A stretch of DNA of 64,000 bases from an uncultured Clostridia bacterium (GCA_944327625.1 CALVHL010000007.1:1-64000), one strand, 5' to 3'. Positions 41,133 to 51,267 are shown, counted from the stretch's first letter. Program-made: numbers and translations. Notes: generated by a model from the sequence alone, not told the origin.

Positions 41133-43616
41133 ATGGCAAAGAAGAATAACGGCGACAATTTCCAGACCTTCATACCCCAGGGCAAGGTGTTCACCACGCC
41201 GCTCGAAGAAGTAATGCCCCAATCCATGCTGCCCTATGCCGAGTTCGTCATTCTCGACAGAGCTCTGCCGAGGGTAGAGGACGGGCTTAAACCCGTTCAG
41301 CGCAGAATACTCTATACCATGGCGGAAATGGGGCTTACGCCCGACAAGCCGCACAAGAAGTCGGCGAGAATAGTCGGCGACTGCATGGGCAAATACCACC
41401 CGCACGGCGACAGCTCGGTCTACGACGCAATGGTCAGAATGGCGCAGGACTTCAATATGCGCATGACGCTCGTCAACGGTCACGGCAACTTCGGCTCGGT
41501 CGACGGCGATCCCGCCGCGGCTATGAGGTACACCGAAGCGCGGCTTGAACCGCTCGCCTTAGAGCTCCTCCGCGATATGGACAAGGAGACTGTGCCATTC
41601 TCGTTCAACTTCGACGACAGCCTTTTAGAGCCCGACATATTGCCGGGAAGATTTCCCAACCTTCTCGTCAACGGCGCAAACGGCATAGCCGTAGGTCTTG
41701 CGACGAATATCCCCACGCACAACCTCGGCGAGGTCATCGACGGAGTGTGCGCATATATCGATAATCCCCGCATATCCCTCGGCGAAATGATGAAAATCAT
41801 TCCCGGGCCCGACTTCTCGACGGGCGGCTTCATCATCAGGAACGAGTTGAAGCAAGCCTATGAAACGGGCAAGGGCAGGATAACCCTGCGCGCCAGATAT
41901 TCGGTCGAAATGGGCGAAAACGGCAAGAAGGAGATTATCTTCACCGAACTGCCCTACCAGACCAACAAGGCCGACCTCCTCAGAAAGATAATGATAATGA
42001 AGGAGGAGAAGAAGGACATACTTGCGGGCATCGCCGACGTCGTGGACGAGTCGGACAGAACGGGCATGCGCGCCGTCATCTACCTCAAAAAGGACGCGGA
42101 CGCGGACGCCGTGCTCGCCTATCTCTTTAAATATACCGACCTCGAATGTACTTTCGGCATCAACATGGTCGCAATCGCGGGCGGCAAGCCCCAGCAACTC
42201 GGGCTTTTGGACATTATCCGTCACTACGTCGCATATCAGCGTCAGGTCATAATCCGCCGCACCAAGTACGAACTCAAAGAGGCGGAAGCGCGCTGTCATA
42301 TCCTCGAAGGCCTAATAATAGGCGTCCACAACATAGACGAGGTCATAAGGATAATCAAGACCAGCGAATCTACGCCCGTTGCGAGGACGCGCCTCATGGA
42401 GGCGTTCGCCCTTTCAGAGCGGCAGGCGCAGGCAATACTCGATTTAAGGCTGGCGCGGCTTGCCAAGCTCGAAATAAAGAAGCTCGAGGACGAGCTCCGC
42501 GAGCTGAAAAAGAAGATCGCGCGGCTCAAAGCCATACTCGCAAGCAAGGACGAGCAGATGTCGCTCGTCAAGAGCGAAATGCGCGAGATAAAGGAAAAAT
42601 ATCCCTGCCCGAGAAGGAGCGAAATAGTCGACAGCGCCGAGGACATAAAGGTATTCCGTCAGGACATCAAACGCGCCGCAACCGAGTGGGTGTGCGCGAT
42701 AACCGCAGGCAACAATATCCGCCTCATAGACAAAATCGAATATGACCAGAAGCACAAAAAGCCGCTCGGCGCAAACTACCGCGCCGACGGGGTGTTCAGA
42801 CAGGTTGTATCCGGCAGGTCGGACGGAATACTGCTCATATTCACCAACTACGGCAACTGTCTGAGGCTCGATCTCAACGAATACGAGGCGACGGGCTTCG
42901 GCGGCGCGGCGTTAAAGCTCAAAGACATAAACGAGGGAGTATTGCGCGGCGAAACGCCCGTCTCGCTGTTTACTTTCGTCGGCGAAGTGCCGGAGGGCGA
43001 ACTGCTCTTTTATACCCGTCAGGGTACGGTCAAGCGCACGCCGTGGGCGGAATATACCGTCGGCAAGGCGACCTTCCCCGCAATCAAGCTCAAAACGGGC
43101 GATGAACTTATGGGCGTCGAACAGTTTATCGAGGACGGCGACAATACTATCTGTTTCGTCACGCGGCAGGGCATGTGCCTCAATGCCGAAAAGGACGACA
43201 TTCCCACGCAGGGCAGGGTGACAGGCGGTGTAAGGGGCATACTTTTAAACGACGGCGACGAAGTGGCGTTTGCCACCCAGATGTACGGCGAGGGCGAAAT
43301 AATCGTCGTCTCGCGCGCGGGCAACGCCAAGAGGGTGGTATCCTCGCTGTTCACGCCCATGGCGAGGGGCAGAAAGGGCATGCTCGTCATCGACAGTAAG
43401 TCGGAGGTGTTGTTCGCCGACTACGTGACCGTGCCGTATAAGCTCGGCATAGTCAGAAACGACAATACTTTCGAGGAAATCGACACCGAAGATATAAGGA
43501 TTGAACCCCGACCGACGCGCGGCAGACCGCTTCAACGCGCCGCGCAGGTCACCGAAGTCATTGCGCTCAAATACCGTTCGGACTATTCCGACGGCAATAT
43601 GCAGATAAAATTTTAA
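41133..43616 (+). CDS. Type IIA DNA topoisomerase subunit A (ParC/GyrA family)
   Basis: An 827-residue breakage-reunion subunit. Seen: [19 protein letters not shown], the quinolone-region helix [20 protein letters not shown], the catalytic-tyrosine motif [10 protein letters not shown], a coiled-coil tower and a six-bladed C-terminal propeller (repeated GxxxRxxxxEY-type strands such as [20 protein letters not shown]). The GyrA box (QRRGGKG) expected in the first blade is absent, replaced by [10 protein letters not shown]; a distant ARGRKGM is in a later blade. GDSS rather than GDSA also fits ParC. I therefore favour topoisomerase IV or a gyrase-like paralogue. Forms a two-gene operon with subunit B. 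Confidence 0.9.
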   Translation: MAKKNNGDNFQTFIPQGKVFTTPLEEVMPQSMLPYAEFVILDRALPRVEDGLKPVQRRILYTMAEMGLTPDKPHKKSARIVGDCMGKYHPHGDSSVYDAMVRMAQDFNMRMTLVNGHGNFGSVDGDPAAAMRYTEARLEPLALELLRDMDKETVPFSFNFDDSLLEPDILPGRFPNLLVNGANGIAVGLATNIPTHNLGEVIDGVCAYIDNPRISLGEMMKIIPGPDFSTGGFIIRNELKQAYETGKGRITLRARYSVEMGENGKKEIIFTELPYQTNKADLLRKIMIMKEEKKDILAGIADVVDESDRTGMRAVIYLKKDADADAVLAYLFKYTDLECTFGINMVAIAGGKPQQLGLLDIIRHYVAYQRQVIIRRTKYELKEAEARCHILEGLIIGVHNIDEVIRIIKTSESTPVARTRLMEAFALSERQAQAILDLRLARLAKLEIKKLEDELRELKKKIARLKAILASKDEQMSLVKSEMREIKEKYPCPRRSEIVDSAEDIKVFRQDIKRAATEWVCAITAGNNIRLIDKIEYDQKHKKPLGANYRADGVFRQVVSGRSDGILLIFTNYGNCLRLDLNEYEATGFGGAALKLKDINEGVLRGETPVSLFTFVGEVPEGELLFYTRQGTVKRTPWAEYTVGKATFPAIKLKTGDELMGVEQFIEDGDNTICFVTRQGMCLNAEKDDIPTQGRVTGGVRGILLNDGDEVAFATQMYGEGEIIVVSRAGNAKRVVSSLFTPMARGRKGMLVIDSKSEVLFADYVTVPYKLGIVRNDNTFEEIDTEDIRIEPRPTRGRPLQRAAQVTEVIALKYRSDYSDGNMQIKF

Positions 43617-43628
43617 CGGGAGACAATT

Positions 43629-45347
43629 ATGTTAAAAGAATGTATTGACGCGGCAATATCCCGCAACAAAGCCGATATCGTGCTCAAAAACGCAAGCTTC
43701 GTAAACGTGTTTACGGGCAGGATAGAGCAGGGCGACATAGCCATCGTCGGCGACAGAATTGTCGGCGTGGGCGACTACGACGGCAAAGAGGAATACGACG
43801 TAAAGGGGCTTGTCGTGCTGCCCGGCTATATCGACGGTCACGTGCATATCGAGAGCTCGCAGCTCTCCCCCGAGGAGTTCGCCTCGCTCATAGTTCCCCG
43901 CGGCACGACGACGATAATCGCCGATCCGCACGAGATAACCAACGTCTGCGGAATGGCGGGCGTCGACTACATCGTCAGGGCGTCCAAAAATATTCCGCTC
44001 GACGTAAAAGTTCAGCTGCCCTCCTGCGTGCCCGCAACGCCCTTCGAGACGAGCGGCGCGGTGCTTTCGGGCAAGGATATAGAAGAGCATATCTGCGACG
44101 AGGGCGTGTTCGGTCTGGGCGAATTCATGAACTATCCCGGCGTAATCAATGCCGATCCCGACGTAATAACCAAGCTCGAAGCCGCGCACGAGGCGGGCAA
44201 GATAATCGACGGTCACGCCCCCGCAACCTCGGGCAAGGCGCTCAACGCATATCTCTGCGGCGGCATCTCGACCGATCACGAGTGCGTCTCCGTCGAGGAG
44301 ATCGACGAGAAAATATCCAAGGGCATGTACGTGCATTTGCGGCACGGCTCGTCGACGCGCAACCTCGTCTCCAATTCCAAGGCGGTCAACGCGGCTAATA
44401 TGCGCAGGTTTATTCTCTGCACCGACGACAGACACGCCGCAGACCTCAAAGAGAAGGGACACCTTGACGACGCGCTCAGAAAGGCCGTCGCGGGCGGGCT
44501 CGATCCCATCTGGGCGGTGACCATTGCAACCCTCAACGGCGCAGAGTGCTACTCGCTCAAAGACAGGGGCGCGATCGCGCCCATGCGCATAGCCGACCTC
44601 GTCGTCGTAGACGACCTCAAAGGCTTCAATGCAAAATACGTATTCAAGAGCGGCAGACTTGTCGCAAAGGACGGCAAGCCGCTGTTCGACACGACTTCGC
44701 GCTATCTTCCCGAAAGCGTCCTCAATACCGTCCACGTCGACAAGCTCAAAGCTGACGACTTCCGCCTCACCCTCAAGGGCAAAAAGGCGAGGGTTATGAC
44801 CATACTCCCCGGCAACGTCGTCACGGGCTGCGAGATAATGGAGATTGCCTCCAAGGACGGCGACGTCGACATAGTCGGCACGGACGTGCTCAAAATGGCG
44901 GTAGTAGAGCGGCATAAGCACACGGGCAATATCGGCAAGGGACTGCTGAAAGGCTACGGCTTCAAGGGCGGCGCTATGGGCATAACCATATCGCACGACT
45001 CCCACAACATAATACTGCTCGGCGACGACAACGAGAGCATGGCAAAGGCGGCAAACGAACTCGCGCGGATAGGCGGCGGCATGGTAATCGCCGACAAAAA
45101 GGCGGACAAGGTATATTCGCTGACGCTCGACATTGCGGGGCTGATGTCGTCGAGGGACGCAGACAGCCTGCAACGCGACAGCAAGGCGCTCATCGAGCGC
45201 GCCTACGCTATGGGCGTCGACAGAGAGCAGGAGGCGTTCATGTCGCTGGCATTTTTGTCGCTTGCCGTAATTCCTCAGCTCAAACTGCTCGACACGGGGC
45301 TTTTCGACGTGACGAAATTCGCCTTTACGAGCGTAGACGCAGAATGA
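43629..45347 (+). CDS. ade: Adenine deaminase
   Basis: A 572-residue amidohydrolase that converts adenine to hypoxanthine and ammonia. Seen: LPGYIDGHVHIESSQLSPEE (metal ligands HVH), ADPHEITNVCG, DGHAPATSGKALNAYLCGGI, TDDRHAADL, and the Ade-specific C-terminal domain (VVERHKHTGNIGKGLLKGYG, ISHDSHNIILLG). Length is typical of bacterial Ade. It follows subunit A by twelve bases with GGGAGA as ribosome site and is probably in the same transcript. Purine salvage links it to guaB and guaA further on, though these are separate units. Confidence 0.93.
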   Translation: MLKECIDAAISRNKADIVLKNASFVNVFTGRIEQGDIAIVGDRIVGVGDYDGKEEYDVKGLVVLPGYIDGHVHIESSQLSPEEFASLIVPRGTTTIIADPHEITNVCGMAGVDYIVRASKNIPLDVKVQLPSCVPATPFETSGAVLSGKDIEEHICDEGVFGLGEFMNYPGVINADPDVITKLEAAHEAGKIIDGHAPATSGKALNAYLCGGISTDHECVSVEEIDEKISKGMYVHLRHGSSTRNLVSNSKAVNAANMRRFILCTDDRHAADLKEKGHLDDALRKAVAGGLDPIWAVTIATLNGAECYSLKDRGAIAPMRIADLVVVDDLKGFNAKYVFKSGRLVAKDGKPLFDTTSRYLPESVLNTVHVDKLKADDFRLTLKGKKARVMTILPGNVVTGCEIMEIASKDGDVDIVGTDVLKMAVVERHKHTGNIGKGLLKGYGFKGGAMGITISHDSHNIILLGDDNESMAKAANELARIGGGMVIADKKADKVYSLTLDIAGLMSSRDADSLQRDSKALIERAYAMGVDREQEAFMSLAFLSLAVIPQLKLLDTGLFDVTKFAFTSVDAE

Positions 45348-45371
45348 ATTTAACAGCTTGAATTTATTTAA

Positions 45372-45410
45372 CCCCGCGGGGGCTGACGGCCCTTCCGCGG
45401 GGAAATTTTT
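45372..45410 (+). terminator. Terminator after ade
   Basis: CCCCGCGG...CCGCGGGG stem with an inner GGGC/GCCC pairing followed by AAATTTTT. Confidence 0.8.
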
Positions 45411-45451
45411 GCCCGAAAATCAAAATATTGCAAATTTCTCAAAAAAAAGCT

Positions 45452-45480
45452 TTTACATAGTCGACAAAATATAGTACAAT
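45452..45480 (+). promoter_or_regulatory. Promoter of secA-prfB
   Basis: TTTACA (45452-45457), 17-base spacer, TACAAT (45475-45480). The 95-base leader contains a CGCCCG...CGGGCG stem (about 45539-45561) followed by AAGTTTT, which could attenuate secA; inference only. Confidence 0.7.
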
Positions 45481-45579
45481 AATGAATGGAATAAAATCGG
45501 GGTGTATGACTGTCTCCCGAAATATACTATCAACCGTCGCCCGAAAGTATCGGAACGGGCGAAGTTTTAAGGAGTTATA

Positions 45580-48450
45580 ATGGGACTTTTGAATTTTTTA
45601 TCCAACGCGGACAGCCGCCGCGCAGTAAAAAAACTCGATAAGCTCGCTAAGAAGGTAGAGGATCTCGAACCCAAGTATCAGGTAATGACCGATGACGAGC
45701 TCAAAGCGCAGACGGGCGTATTGAAGGGCAGGCTTGCCGCGGGCGAAACGCTCGACGACATAATGTTCGACGCATTCGCCGCCCTCCGCGAAGCCAGCTG
45801 GCGCGTGCTTAAAATGAAGCACTTTCACGTACAGATAATCGGCGGTATCTGCCTGCATCAGGGCAGAATTGCAGAGATGCGCACGGGCGAAGGCAAGACG
45901 CTCGTCTCTACGCTTCCCGCATATCTCAACGCGCTGACGGGCAAGGGCGTGCATATCGTCACCGTCAACGACTACCTCGCAAGGCGCGACGCCGAGTGGA
46001 TGGGCAAAGTTCACAAGTTCATGGGGCTCACCGTCGGCGTGGTCGTCGCGGGTATGGACGACGAGCAGAAGAAAAAGGCGTACCGGTGCGACATAATATA
46101 TGCAACCAATAACGAACTCGGCTTCGACTACCTCAGGGATAACCTCAAAAACTCCATTCCCGCAATGGTACAGAGGGAGCTCAACTACTGCATAATCGAC
46201 GAAGTCGACTCCATACTCATCGACGAGGCAAGAACGCCCCTCATCATCTCCGGCAAGGGCGGCGTAAGCTCCAAGCTCTACGAGGACGTCGACAGGTTTG
46301 TAAGAGGCCTGCACGGCGGCTTCGACGACGACAAGAAAGAGGCGGAGGCGAAAGCGCCCATCCGCAAGAAGAAGGGACAGACCTTCACCGAGGAGGAGGA
46401 AGAAGTCAACCGCAAGCTCGAAGCCATCCGCAAGGATATGGAGAGCTGGGACTATATCATCGACCGCAAGGACAAGTCCGTCACCATTACCGAGCTCGGC
46501 GCGGAAAAGGCGGAAAAGTTCTTCAACATAAATAACCTCGGCGACATCGAAAACGCCGACCTCAACCACCACATTCAGCAGGCGCTCAAAGCGCACGAGC
46601 TGTTCAAGAGGGATGAGGACTATATCGTCACGCAGGACGGCGAAATAATGATAGTCGACGAATTTACCGGTCGTCTTATGGTCGGCAGGAGATATTCCGA
46701 CGGGCTTCATCAGGCTATCGAGGCGAAGGAACACGTCAAGGTGCGCGACGAGAACAAGACGCACGCGACCGTCACTTTCCAGAATTATTTCAGACTGTAC
46801 ACCAAGCTCTCGGGCATGACGGGTACGGCAAAGACCGAGGAGGCGGAGTTCCGCACCATCTATTCGCTCGACGTCGTCGTCATCCCCACCAATAAGCCCG
46901 TTCTCCGCGTGGACGAACCCGACAAGATATTCGCCACATTCGAGAGCAAGAAAAAGGCCATTGTCGAGGAAGTCTCCAAGCGCCACGCGATCGGCCAGCC
47001 CATACTTATAGGTACTGTAACCGTCGACAAGTCGGAGGAGATTTCAAGGCTTCTGAGAAGAAACGGTATAAAGCACAACATTCTCAACGCCAAGAACCAC
47101 GAAAGGGAGGCGGAAATAGTCGCCCAGGCGGGCAGGTACGGCGCGGTCACCATTGCGACCAATATGGCAGGCCGTGGTACGGATATTCTGCTCGGCGGCA
47201 ACCCCGAATATCTCGCCAAGAAGCGCATGCGCGAGGAGGGCTACGACCACGACATGATAGAAGTGGCAATCTCCTACGCCGACAGACCTTTCACCGAGGA
47301 AGAACAGACGGCGAGGGCGCGCTATTCCGAACTCTATGAAAAGTTCAAAGAGGAGACCGACGCCGAAAAGGTCAAGGTCATCGAAGCGGGCGGACTGTGC
47401 ATACTCGGCACCGAAAGGCACGAAAGCCGCCGTATAGACAACCAGCTCCGCGGTCGTGCGGGCCGTCAGGGCGACATAGGCGCGTCGGTATTCTTCATCT
47501 CGCTCGAAGACGACCTCGCAAAGCGTTTCGGCGGCGAAAGGCTCAAAAGCATATACACGACGCTCATGGACGAGGACGACAGTATTCAGTCGAAAATGCT
47601 CAGCCGCTCAATCGAGAACGCGCAGAAGGCAATCGAGGGGCGTAACTTCGGCATAAGAAAGCACACCCTGCAATACGACGAAGTCATGAACGAACAGCGT
47701 AAGATAATCTACGCCGAAAGGCTCAACGTGCTCAAAGGCGGCGACGTTCACGACCAGATAGTCAAATTCATACCCGACTATGTCGAAAAGGTAGTCAGGG
47801 AGACGGTCAACACCGAAGTAATGCCCGAGCAGTGGGACGCCGACGCGCTCAACGCCGCGCTCGTGCAGAAGGTCTATCCCGACGAATGTACCTTTACGAT
47901 TACCCCCGAAATTCTCGCCAAGTGGGACTACGAGGCGGCAATCCACAAGATAAGCAAGGAAGTCAGCAAGGCCTACGAGCAGAAGGTCGAAAATATCGCC
48001 AAGGAGACCGAGGGGCAGATCGATTACCGCCAGATAGAGCGCAACGAACTCCTCCGCGCGGTCGACAGGCATTGGATAGACCACATCGACGCAATGGATC
48101 AGCTCAGAAAGGGCATAGGTCTGAGGGGCTACGCCCAGCAGGATCCCGTCATCGCCTACAAGCAGGAAGGACACGATATGTTCGAGGAGATGATAGAGCG
48201 CATCCAGACCGTCACGGTTTCGAGGCTCCTGAAAGGCAGAATAATCAAAGTGCCCGCAATGCCCCAGCGCGCACCTCAGCGCGCGCCCCAGGCGGTTCGT
48301 CCCGCTCCCAAGGCACAGCCTGCGGCAAACGCTCAGGCGGCAAACGCAGCCGCAAGACCTGCCGCGCCCATTCAGCCCAAGCCCATAGACGACAAGGGCA
48401 ACTTCGTGCCCGAGGGTACGCAGATTCACCGCCCCAAGGACAACAAATAA
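45580..48450 (+). CDS. secA: Protein translocase ATPase SecA
   Basis: A 956-residue motor of Sec-dependent export. Walker A MRTGEGKT (about residue 100), DEVDSILIDEARTPLIISG, GRLMVGRRYSDGLHQAIEAK, and helicase motifs ATNMAGRGTDILLGGNPEY and LRGRAGRQGD are present. The C-terminal linker is Pro/Ala/Gln-rich (QRAPQRAPQAVRPAPKAQPA) and ends without the SEC-C zinc cysteines, so SecB-type binding is not expected. An insert of charged residues (DDDKKEAEAKAPIRKKKGQT) lies near residue 250-270. prfB follows, the normal Firmicutes order. Confidence 0.96.
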   Translation: MGLLNFLSNADSRRAVKKLDKLAKKVEDLEPKYQVMTDDELKAQTGVLKGRLAAGETLDDIMFDAFAALREASWRVLKMKHFHVQIIGGICLHQGRIAEMRTGEGKTLVSTLPAYLNALTGKGVHIVTVNDYLARRDAEWMGKVHKFMGLTVGVVVAGMDDEQKKKAYRCDIIYATNNELGFDYLRDNLKNSIPAMVQRELNYCIIDEVDSILIDEARTPLIISGKGGVSSKLYEDVDRFVRGLHGGFDDDKKEAEAKAPIRKKKGQTFTEEEEEVNRKLEAIRKDMESWDYIIDRKDKSVTITELGAEKAEKFFNINNLGDIENADLNHHIQQALKAHELFKRDEDYIVTQDGEIMIVDEFTGRLMVGRRYSDGLHQAIEAKEHVKVRDENKTHATVTFQNYFRLYTKLSGMTGTAKTEEAEFRTIYSLDVVVIPTNKPVLRVDEPDKIFATFESKKKAIVEEVSKRHAIGQPILIGTVTVDKSEEISRLLRRNGIKHNILNAKNHEREAEIVAQAGRYGAVTIATNMAGRGTDILLGGNPEYLAKKRMREEGYDHDMIEVAISYADRPFTEEEQTARARYSELYEKFKEETDAEKVKVIEAGGLCILGTERHESRRIDNQLRGRAGRQGDIGASVFFISLEDDLAKRFGGERLKSIYTTLMDEDDSIQSKMLSRSIENAQKAIEGRNFGIRKHTLQYDEVMNEQRKIIYAERLNVLKGGDVHDQIVKFIPDYVEKVVRETVNTEVMPEQWDADALNAALVQKVYPDECTFTITPEILAKWDYEAAIHKISKEVSKAYEQKVENIAKETEGQIDYRQIERNELLRAVDRHWIDHIDAMDQLRKGIGLRGYAQQDPVIAYKQEGHDMFEEMIERIQTVTVSRLLKGRIIKVPAMPQRAPQRAPQAVRPAPKAQPAANAQAANAAARPAAPIQPKPIDDKGNFVPEGTQIHRPKDNK

Positions 48451-48457
48451 TTAAATT

Positions 48458-48484
48458 GGTGCGGCAATATGCCGCAGATAACGG
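48458..48484 (-). repeat. Dispersed hairpin repeat, copy in reverse orientation
   Basis: On the minus strand CCGTTATCTGCGGCATATTG followed by CCGCACC, sharing CCGTTATCTGCGGCATAT with copy 3. Located between secA and prfB and contains the palindrome TGCGGCAATATGCCGCA. Confidence 0.65.
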
Positions 48485-48490
48485 ATATTT

Positions 48491-49591
48491 ATGTTCAAAG
48501 CAGACGATTACAGATTAAGACTTAAATCGCTTACGGAAACTCTTTCGGAAGCAAAATACGCCCTCGATATTGACAACCTCGGCGGCAAGCTCGAACAGCT
48601 CAAAGTCGAGCAGGAAAAGCCCGAGGTCTGGCAGGACCTCGAAAAGTCCAAGCATATCGGCAGGGAAATATCCTCGATAGAGAACAAGCTCGCCTCCTAT
48701 AAAAAGGGCGAGGCTGCAATAGCCGACGCAATGGCGTTCATCGACCTCATCGAAGAAGCGGACGACGAAAGCCTCATTCCCGAGCTCGAAACGATGATTA
48801 AATCGGCGGAGGACGACATAGAGGATATGCGCATACGCGCGCTGTTGAAGGGCAAGTATGACGCAAACAACGCCATGCTCAACCTCCACGCGGGCGCGGG
48901 CGGCACCGAGGCTTGCGACTGGACGCAGATGCTGTACAGGATGTATCTGAGGTACTGTGAAAAGGCGGGCTTCAAGGTGACCGAGCTCGACCTCGAAAAC
49001 GGCGACGAAGCGGGCATAAAGTCTGTTTCGTTCAGGGTAGAGGGAGAAAATGCCTACGGCTTTCTCAAAGCCGAAAAGGGCGTGCACAGACTTGTGAGAA
49101 TTTCGCCCTTCGACAGCAACAAGCGCAGACATACCTCGTTCGCCTCGCTCGAAGTAATGCCCGAAGTCGACGACGAGGGCGAAGTCGAGATAAGGGACGA
49201 GGATATAAGGATAGACGTCTATCGTTCGTCTGGTGCAGGCGGTCAGAAGGTCAATAAGACCGAGACGGCTATAAGAATAACGCACTTCCCGACGGGCATA
49301 GTCGTCACCTGCCAGAACGAGAGAAGTCAGCTTCAGAACAAGGAAATGGCGTTCCAGTATCTACGCGCCAAGCTCATCGAAAGGCAGATAGCCGAGCGTG
49401 AAGCCGCCGACGCCGAACTCAAAGGCGAAATAAAGAAGATCGAATGGGGCAGCCAGATCCGCTCTTACGTATTCTGTCCGTACACGCTCGTCAAGGACCA
49501 CCGCACGGGCTATGAAAACACCAACATTCAGGCAGTTATGGACGGCGATATACAGGGGTTCATAATCGACTACCTCAAAAAGACCGTATAA
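48491..49591 (+). CDS. prfB: Peptide chain release factor 2
   Basis: A 366-residue class I release factor that reads UAA and UGA. The stop-codon tripeptide SPF (RLVRISPFDSNKRR) identifies RF2 rather than RF1, and the catalytic GGQ is at about residues 250-252 (SSGAGGQKVNKTETAIR). The whole protein is one frame: the programmed +1 frameshift site (CTTTGA near codon 26) found in most bacterial prfB genes is absent. Preceded by the reverse repeat copy; 40 bases after secA. Confidence 0.95.
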   Translation: MFKADDYRLRLKSLTETLSEAKYALDIDNLGGKLEQLKVEQEKPEVWQDLEKSKHIGREISSIENKLASYKKGEAAIADAMAFIDLIEEADDESLIPELETMIKSAEDDIEDMRIRALLKGKYDANNAMLNLHAGAGGTEACDWTQMLYRMYLRYCEKAGFKVTELDLENGDEAGIKSVSFRVEGENAYGFLKAEKGVHRLVRISPFDSNKRRHTSFASLEVMPEVDDEGEVEIRDEDIRIDVYRSSGAGGQKVNKTETAIRITHFPTGIVVTCQNERSQLQNKEMAFQYLRAKLIERQIAEREAADAELKGEIKKIEWGSQIRSYVFCPYTLVKDHRTGYENTNIQAVMDGDIQGFIIDYLKKTV

Positions 49592-49605
49592 AGGGGGTTA
49601 TACTC

Positions 49606-50124
49606 ATGGAAAATAATCAGAAGACGGCTTATGAAGTCACCGCGTCAGAGCTGGGCGAAAAACTCGTCGCGCTCTATAAGACCAGGCTCTTTCCCCGCGA
49701 CGGAAAGTTGCTCGCCGACAGTCTGTTCTCGGCAGGGTTCGAGGCAGGTTCGCTGTTGCAGATGATGGCGCACCTTAGCGACCGCCCGAGAAAGGTAGAG
49801 ACGGCAAACCGCGCGCTCGAAAAGCTCTGCCAGGCGGAATATCTCGTTTCGCTCATGGAGGAAAACGGCTACTATAAGACCAGCGAATGTTTTGCCGCAA
49901 AGAGCTATATAGGCAAGGTCATCGAAAACCTCGAAACGCTGCTCAAAAGCGCTAAGGAAGCCGACGGCACGGCCGCTTCCGCCACCGCGCAGCAGCCCAT
50001 AAAGGTCGAAATCAAGCCCGTAATACATACGCCCGCGCCCAAGACGATTATTCAGCCCGCCCCCGCGGCAGGTCAGCCCGTCGTGCGCCCCATAATGCCC
50101 GACGGCTTCGACGATCCCGTATAA
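49606..50124 (+). CDS. Hypothetical helical protein with a Pro-rich tail
   Basis: A 172-residue protein. Residues about 1-115 are helical (ASELGEKLVALYKTRLF, ANRALEKLCQAEYLVSLMEE, GKVIENLETLLKSAKEAD) and resemble a four-helix bundle as in the 23S rRNA intervening-sequence family, but the match is not strong. The remainder is a Pro/Ala/Ile-rich tail (HTPAPKTIIQPAPAAGQP). It follows prfB by 14 bases with AAGGGGG as ribosome site, so it shares the secA-prfB transcript. Confidence 0.65.
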   Translation: MENNQKTAYEVTASELGEKLVALYKTRLFPRDGKLLADSLFSAGFEAGSLLQMMAHLSDRPRKVETANRALEKLCQAEYLVSLMEENGYYKTSECFAAKSYIGKVIENLETLLKSAKEADGTAASATAQQPIKVEIKPVIHTPAPKTIIQPAPAAGQPVVRPIMPDGFDDPV

Positions 50125-50148
50125 CCGAACAAAATAAAAGAGGAATTT

Positions 50149-50176
50149 CAGGCGCATTAAACGTGCGCCTGTTTTG
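50149..50176 (+). terminator. Hairpin between the hypothetical gene and tsaD
   Basis: AGGCGCA / TGCGCCT stem followed by GTTTTG, ending a few bases before the tsaD start codon. Weak terminator or translational hairpin. Confidence 0.45.
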
Positions 50177-50180
50177 CGAT

Positions 50181-51218
50181 ATGTACAATCTCAAAGACTA
50201 TAAAATCAAGCCTCAGCCCGTCATACTTGCCATTGAATCGAGCTGTGACGAGACGGCTTGCGCCATCATTCGCGGGCGGCAGGTGCTCGCCGACAGAATA
50301 AGCTCGTCTGCCTCGACGCAGGCGCTGTACGGCGGCGTAGTTCCCGAAATTGCCAGCCGCGCCCACACCGACGCGGTCGGCGAGGTCGTCAGGCTCGCGC
50401 TCTCCGACGCTGGGCTTGAAAGCCGCGACATAGACGCCGTCGCCGTAACCTACGGCGCGGGGCTGTTGGGTGCTCTGCTCGTCGGGCTGTCGTTCGCCAA
50501 GTCGTTCGCCTACGCGCTCAATATTCCGCTCATAGCGGTAAATCACATTCGCGGACATATAGCGGCGGCGTATCTCGAAGATACCTCGCTTGAACCGCCC
50601 TTCATAACGCTGCTTGCAAGCGGCGGGCACACGGCAATACTGCGCACTTTAAGTTATTCGGAGAGCGAAGTATTAGGCTCGACCTGCGACGACGCGGCGG
50701 GCGAGGCGTTCGACAAGGTCGCAAGGGTGCTTTCGCTGCCCTATCCGGGCGGACCTAACGTGCAGAAGATGGCGGAGGGCGGCAATTTTACCGTGCCGCT
50801 TCCCTCGGCGCTCATAAGGCACGGCGACGGAATGACCTTTTCGTACAGCGGATTGAAGACGGCGGTCATAAACTATTGCCACACCCTCGCGCAGAAAGGG
50901 CAGGAGGTCAACGCGCACGACGTCGCCGCGTCCTTCCAGAAAGCGGCGTTAGATCCGCTTGCCTTGAAGGCGGTCGAGAGTGCGGAAAAATACGGAATAA
51001 AGACCATAACCGCAGGCGGCGGAGTGGTCGCGAACGACTATCTCAGAAACACCCTGTCCGCGCTGTGCGCAGAGAGGGGCATAAAGCTCGTGCTGCCCGC
51101 CAAGCGCAGGTGCACGGATAACGCCTGCATGATAGCGGCGGAGGGGCTGAATATGTACCTTGCGGGCAACTTCGCGCCGATGTCGGTCAACGCCAGGGCG
51201 GCAATCCCGCTCAGATGA
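50181..51218 (+). CDS. tsaD: tRNA N6-adenosine threonylcarbamoyltransferase TsaD
   Basis: A 345-residue Kae1/TsaD ATPase-fold enzyme making t6A37 in ANN-decoding tRNAs. Seen: LAIESSCDETACAII, GGVVPEIASRAHTDAV, metal histidines in NHIRGHIAAAYL, and ALLVGLSFAKSFAYAL. The C-terminal AGGGVVANDYLRNTL and DNACMIAAEGLNMY are also typical. No ribosome site precedes ATG 50181, and an upstream hairpin (50149-50176) lies directly before it; the alternative GTG at 50163 is inside that hairpin. The partners tsaB, tsaC and tsaE are not in the window. Confidence 0.93.
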   Translation: MYNLKDYKIKPQPVILAIESSCDETACAIIRGRQVLADRISSSASTQALYGGVVPEIASRAHTDAVGEVVRLALSDAGLESRDIDAVAVTYGAGLLGALLVGLSFAKSFAYALNIPLIAVNHIRGHIAAAYLEDTSLEPPFITLLASGGHTAILRTLSYSESEVLGSTCDDAAGEAFDKVARVLSLPYPGGPNVQKMAEGGNFTVPLPSALIRHGDGMTFSYSGLKTAVINYCHTLAQKGQEVNAHDVAASFQKAALDPLALKAVESAEKYGIKTITAGGGVVANDYLRNTLSALCAERGIKLVLPAKRRCTDNACMIAAEGLNMYLAGNFAPMSVNARAAIPLR

Positions 51219-51230
51219 CGAGGTAACCCG

Positions 51231-51252
51231 CGCAAAAGCCTACTTTTGCGCA
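51231..51252 (+). terminator. Hairpin after tsaD
   Basis: CGCAAAAG / CTTTTGCG stem with a four-base loop; no clear T-run. Confidence 0.45.
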
Positions 51253-51267
51253 TAATAGAAAAATCGC

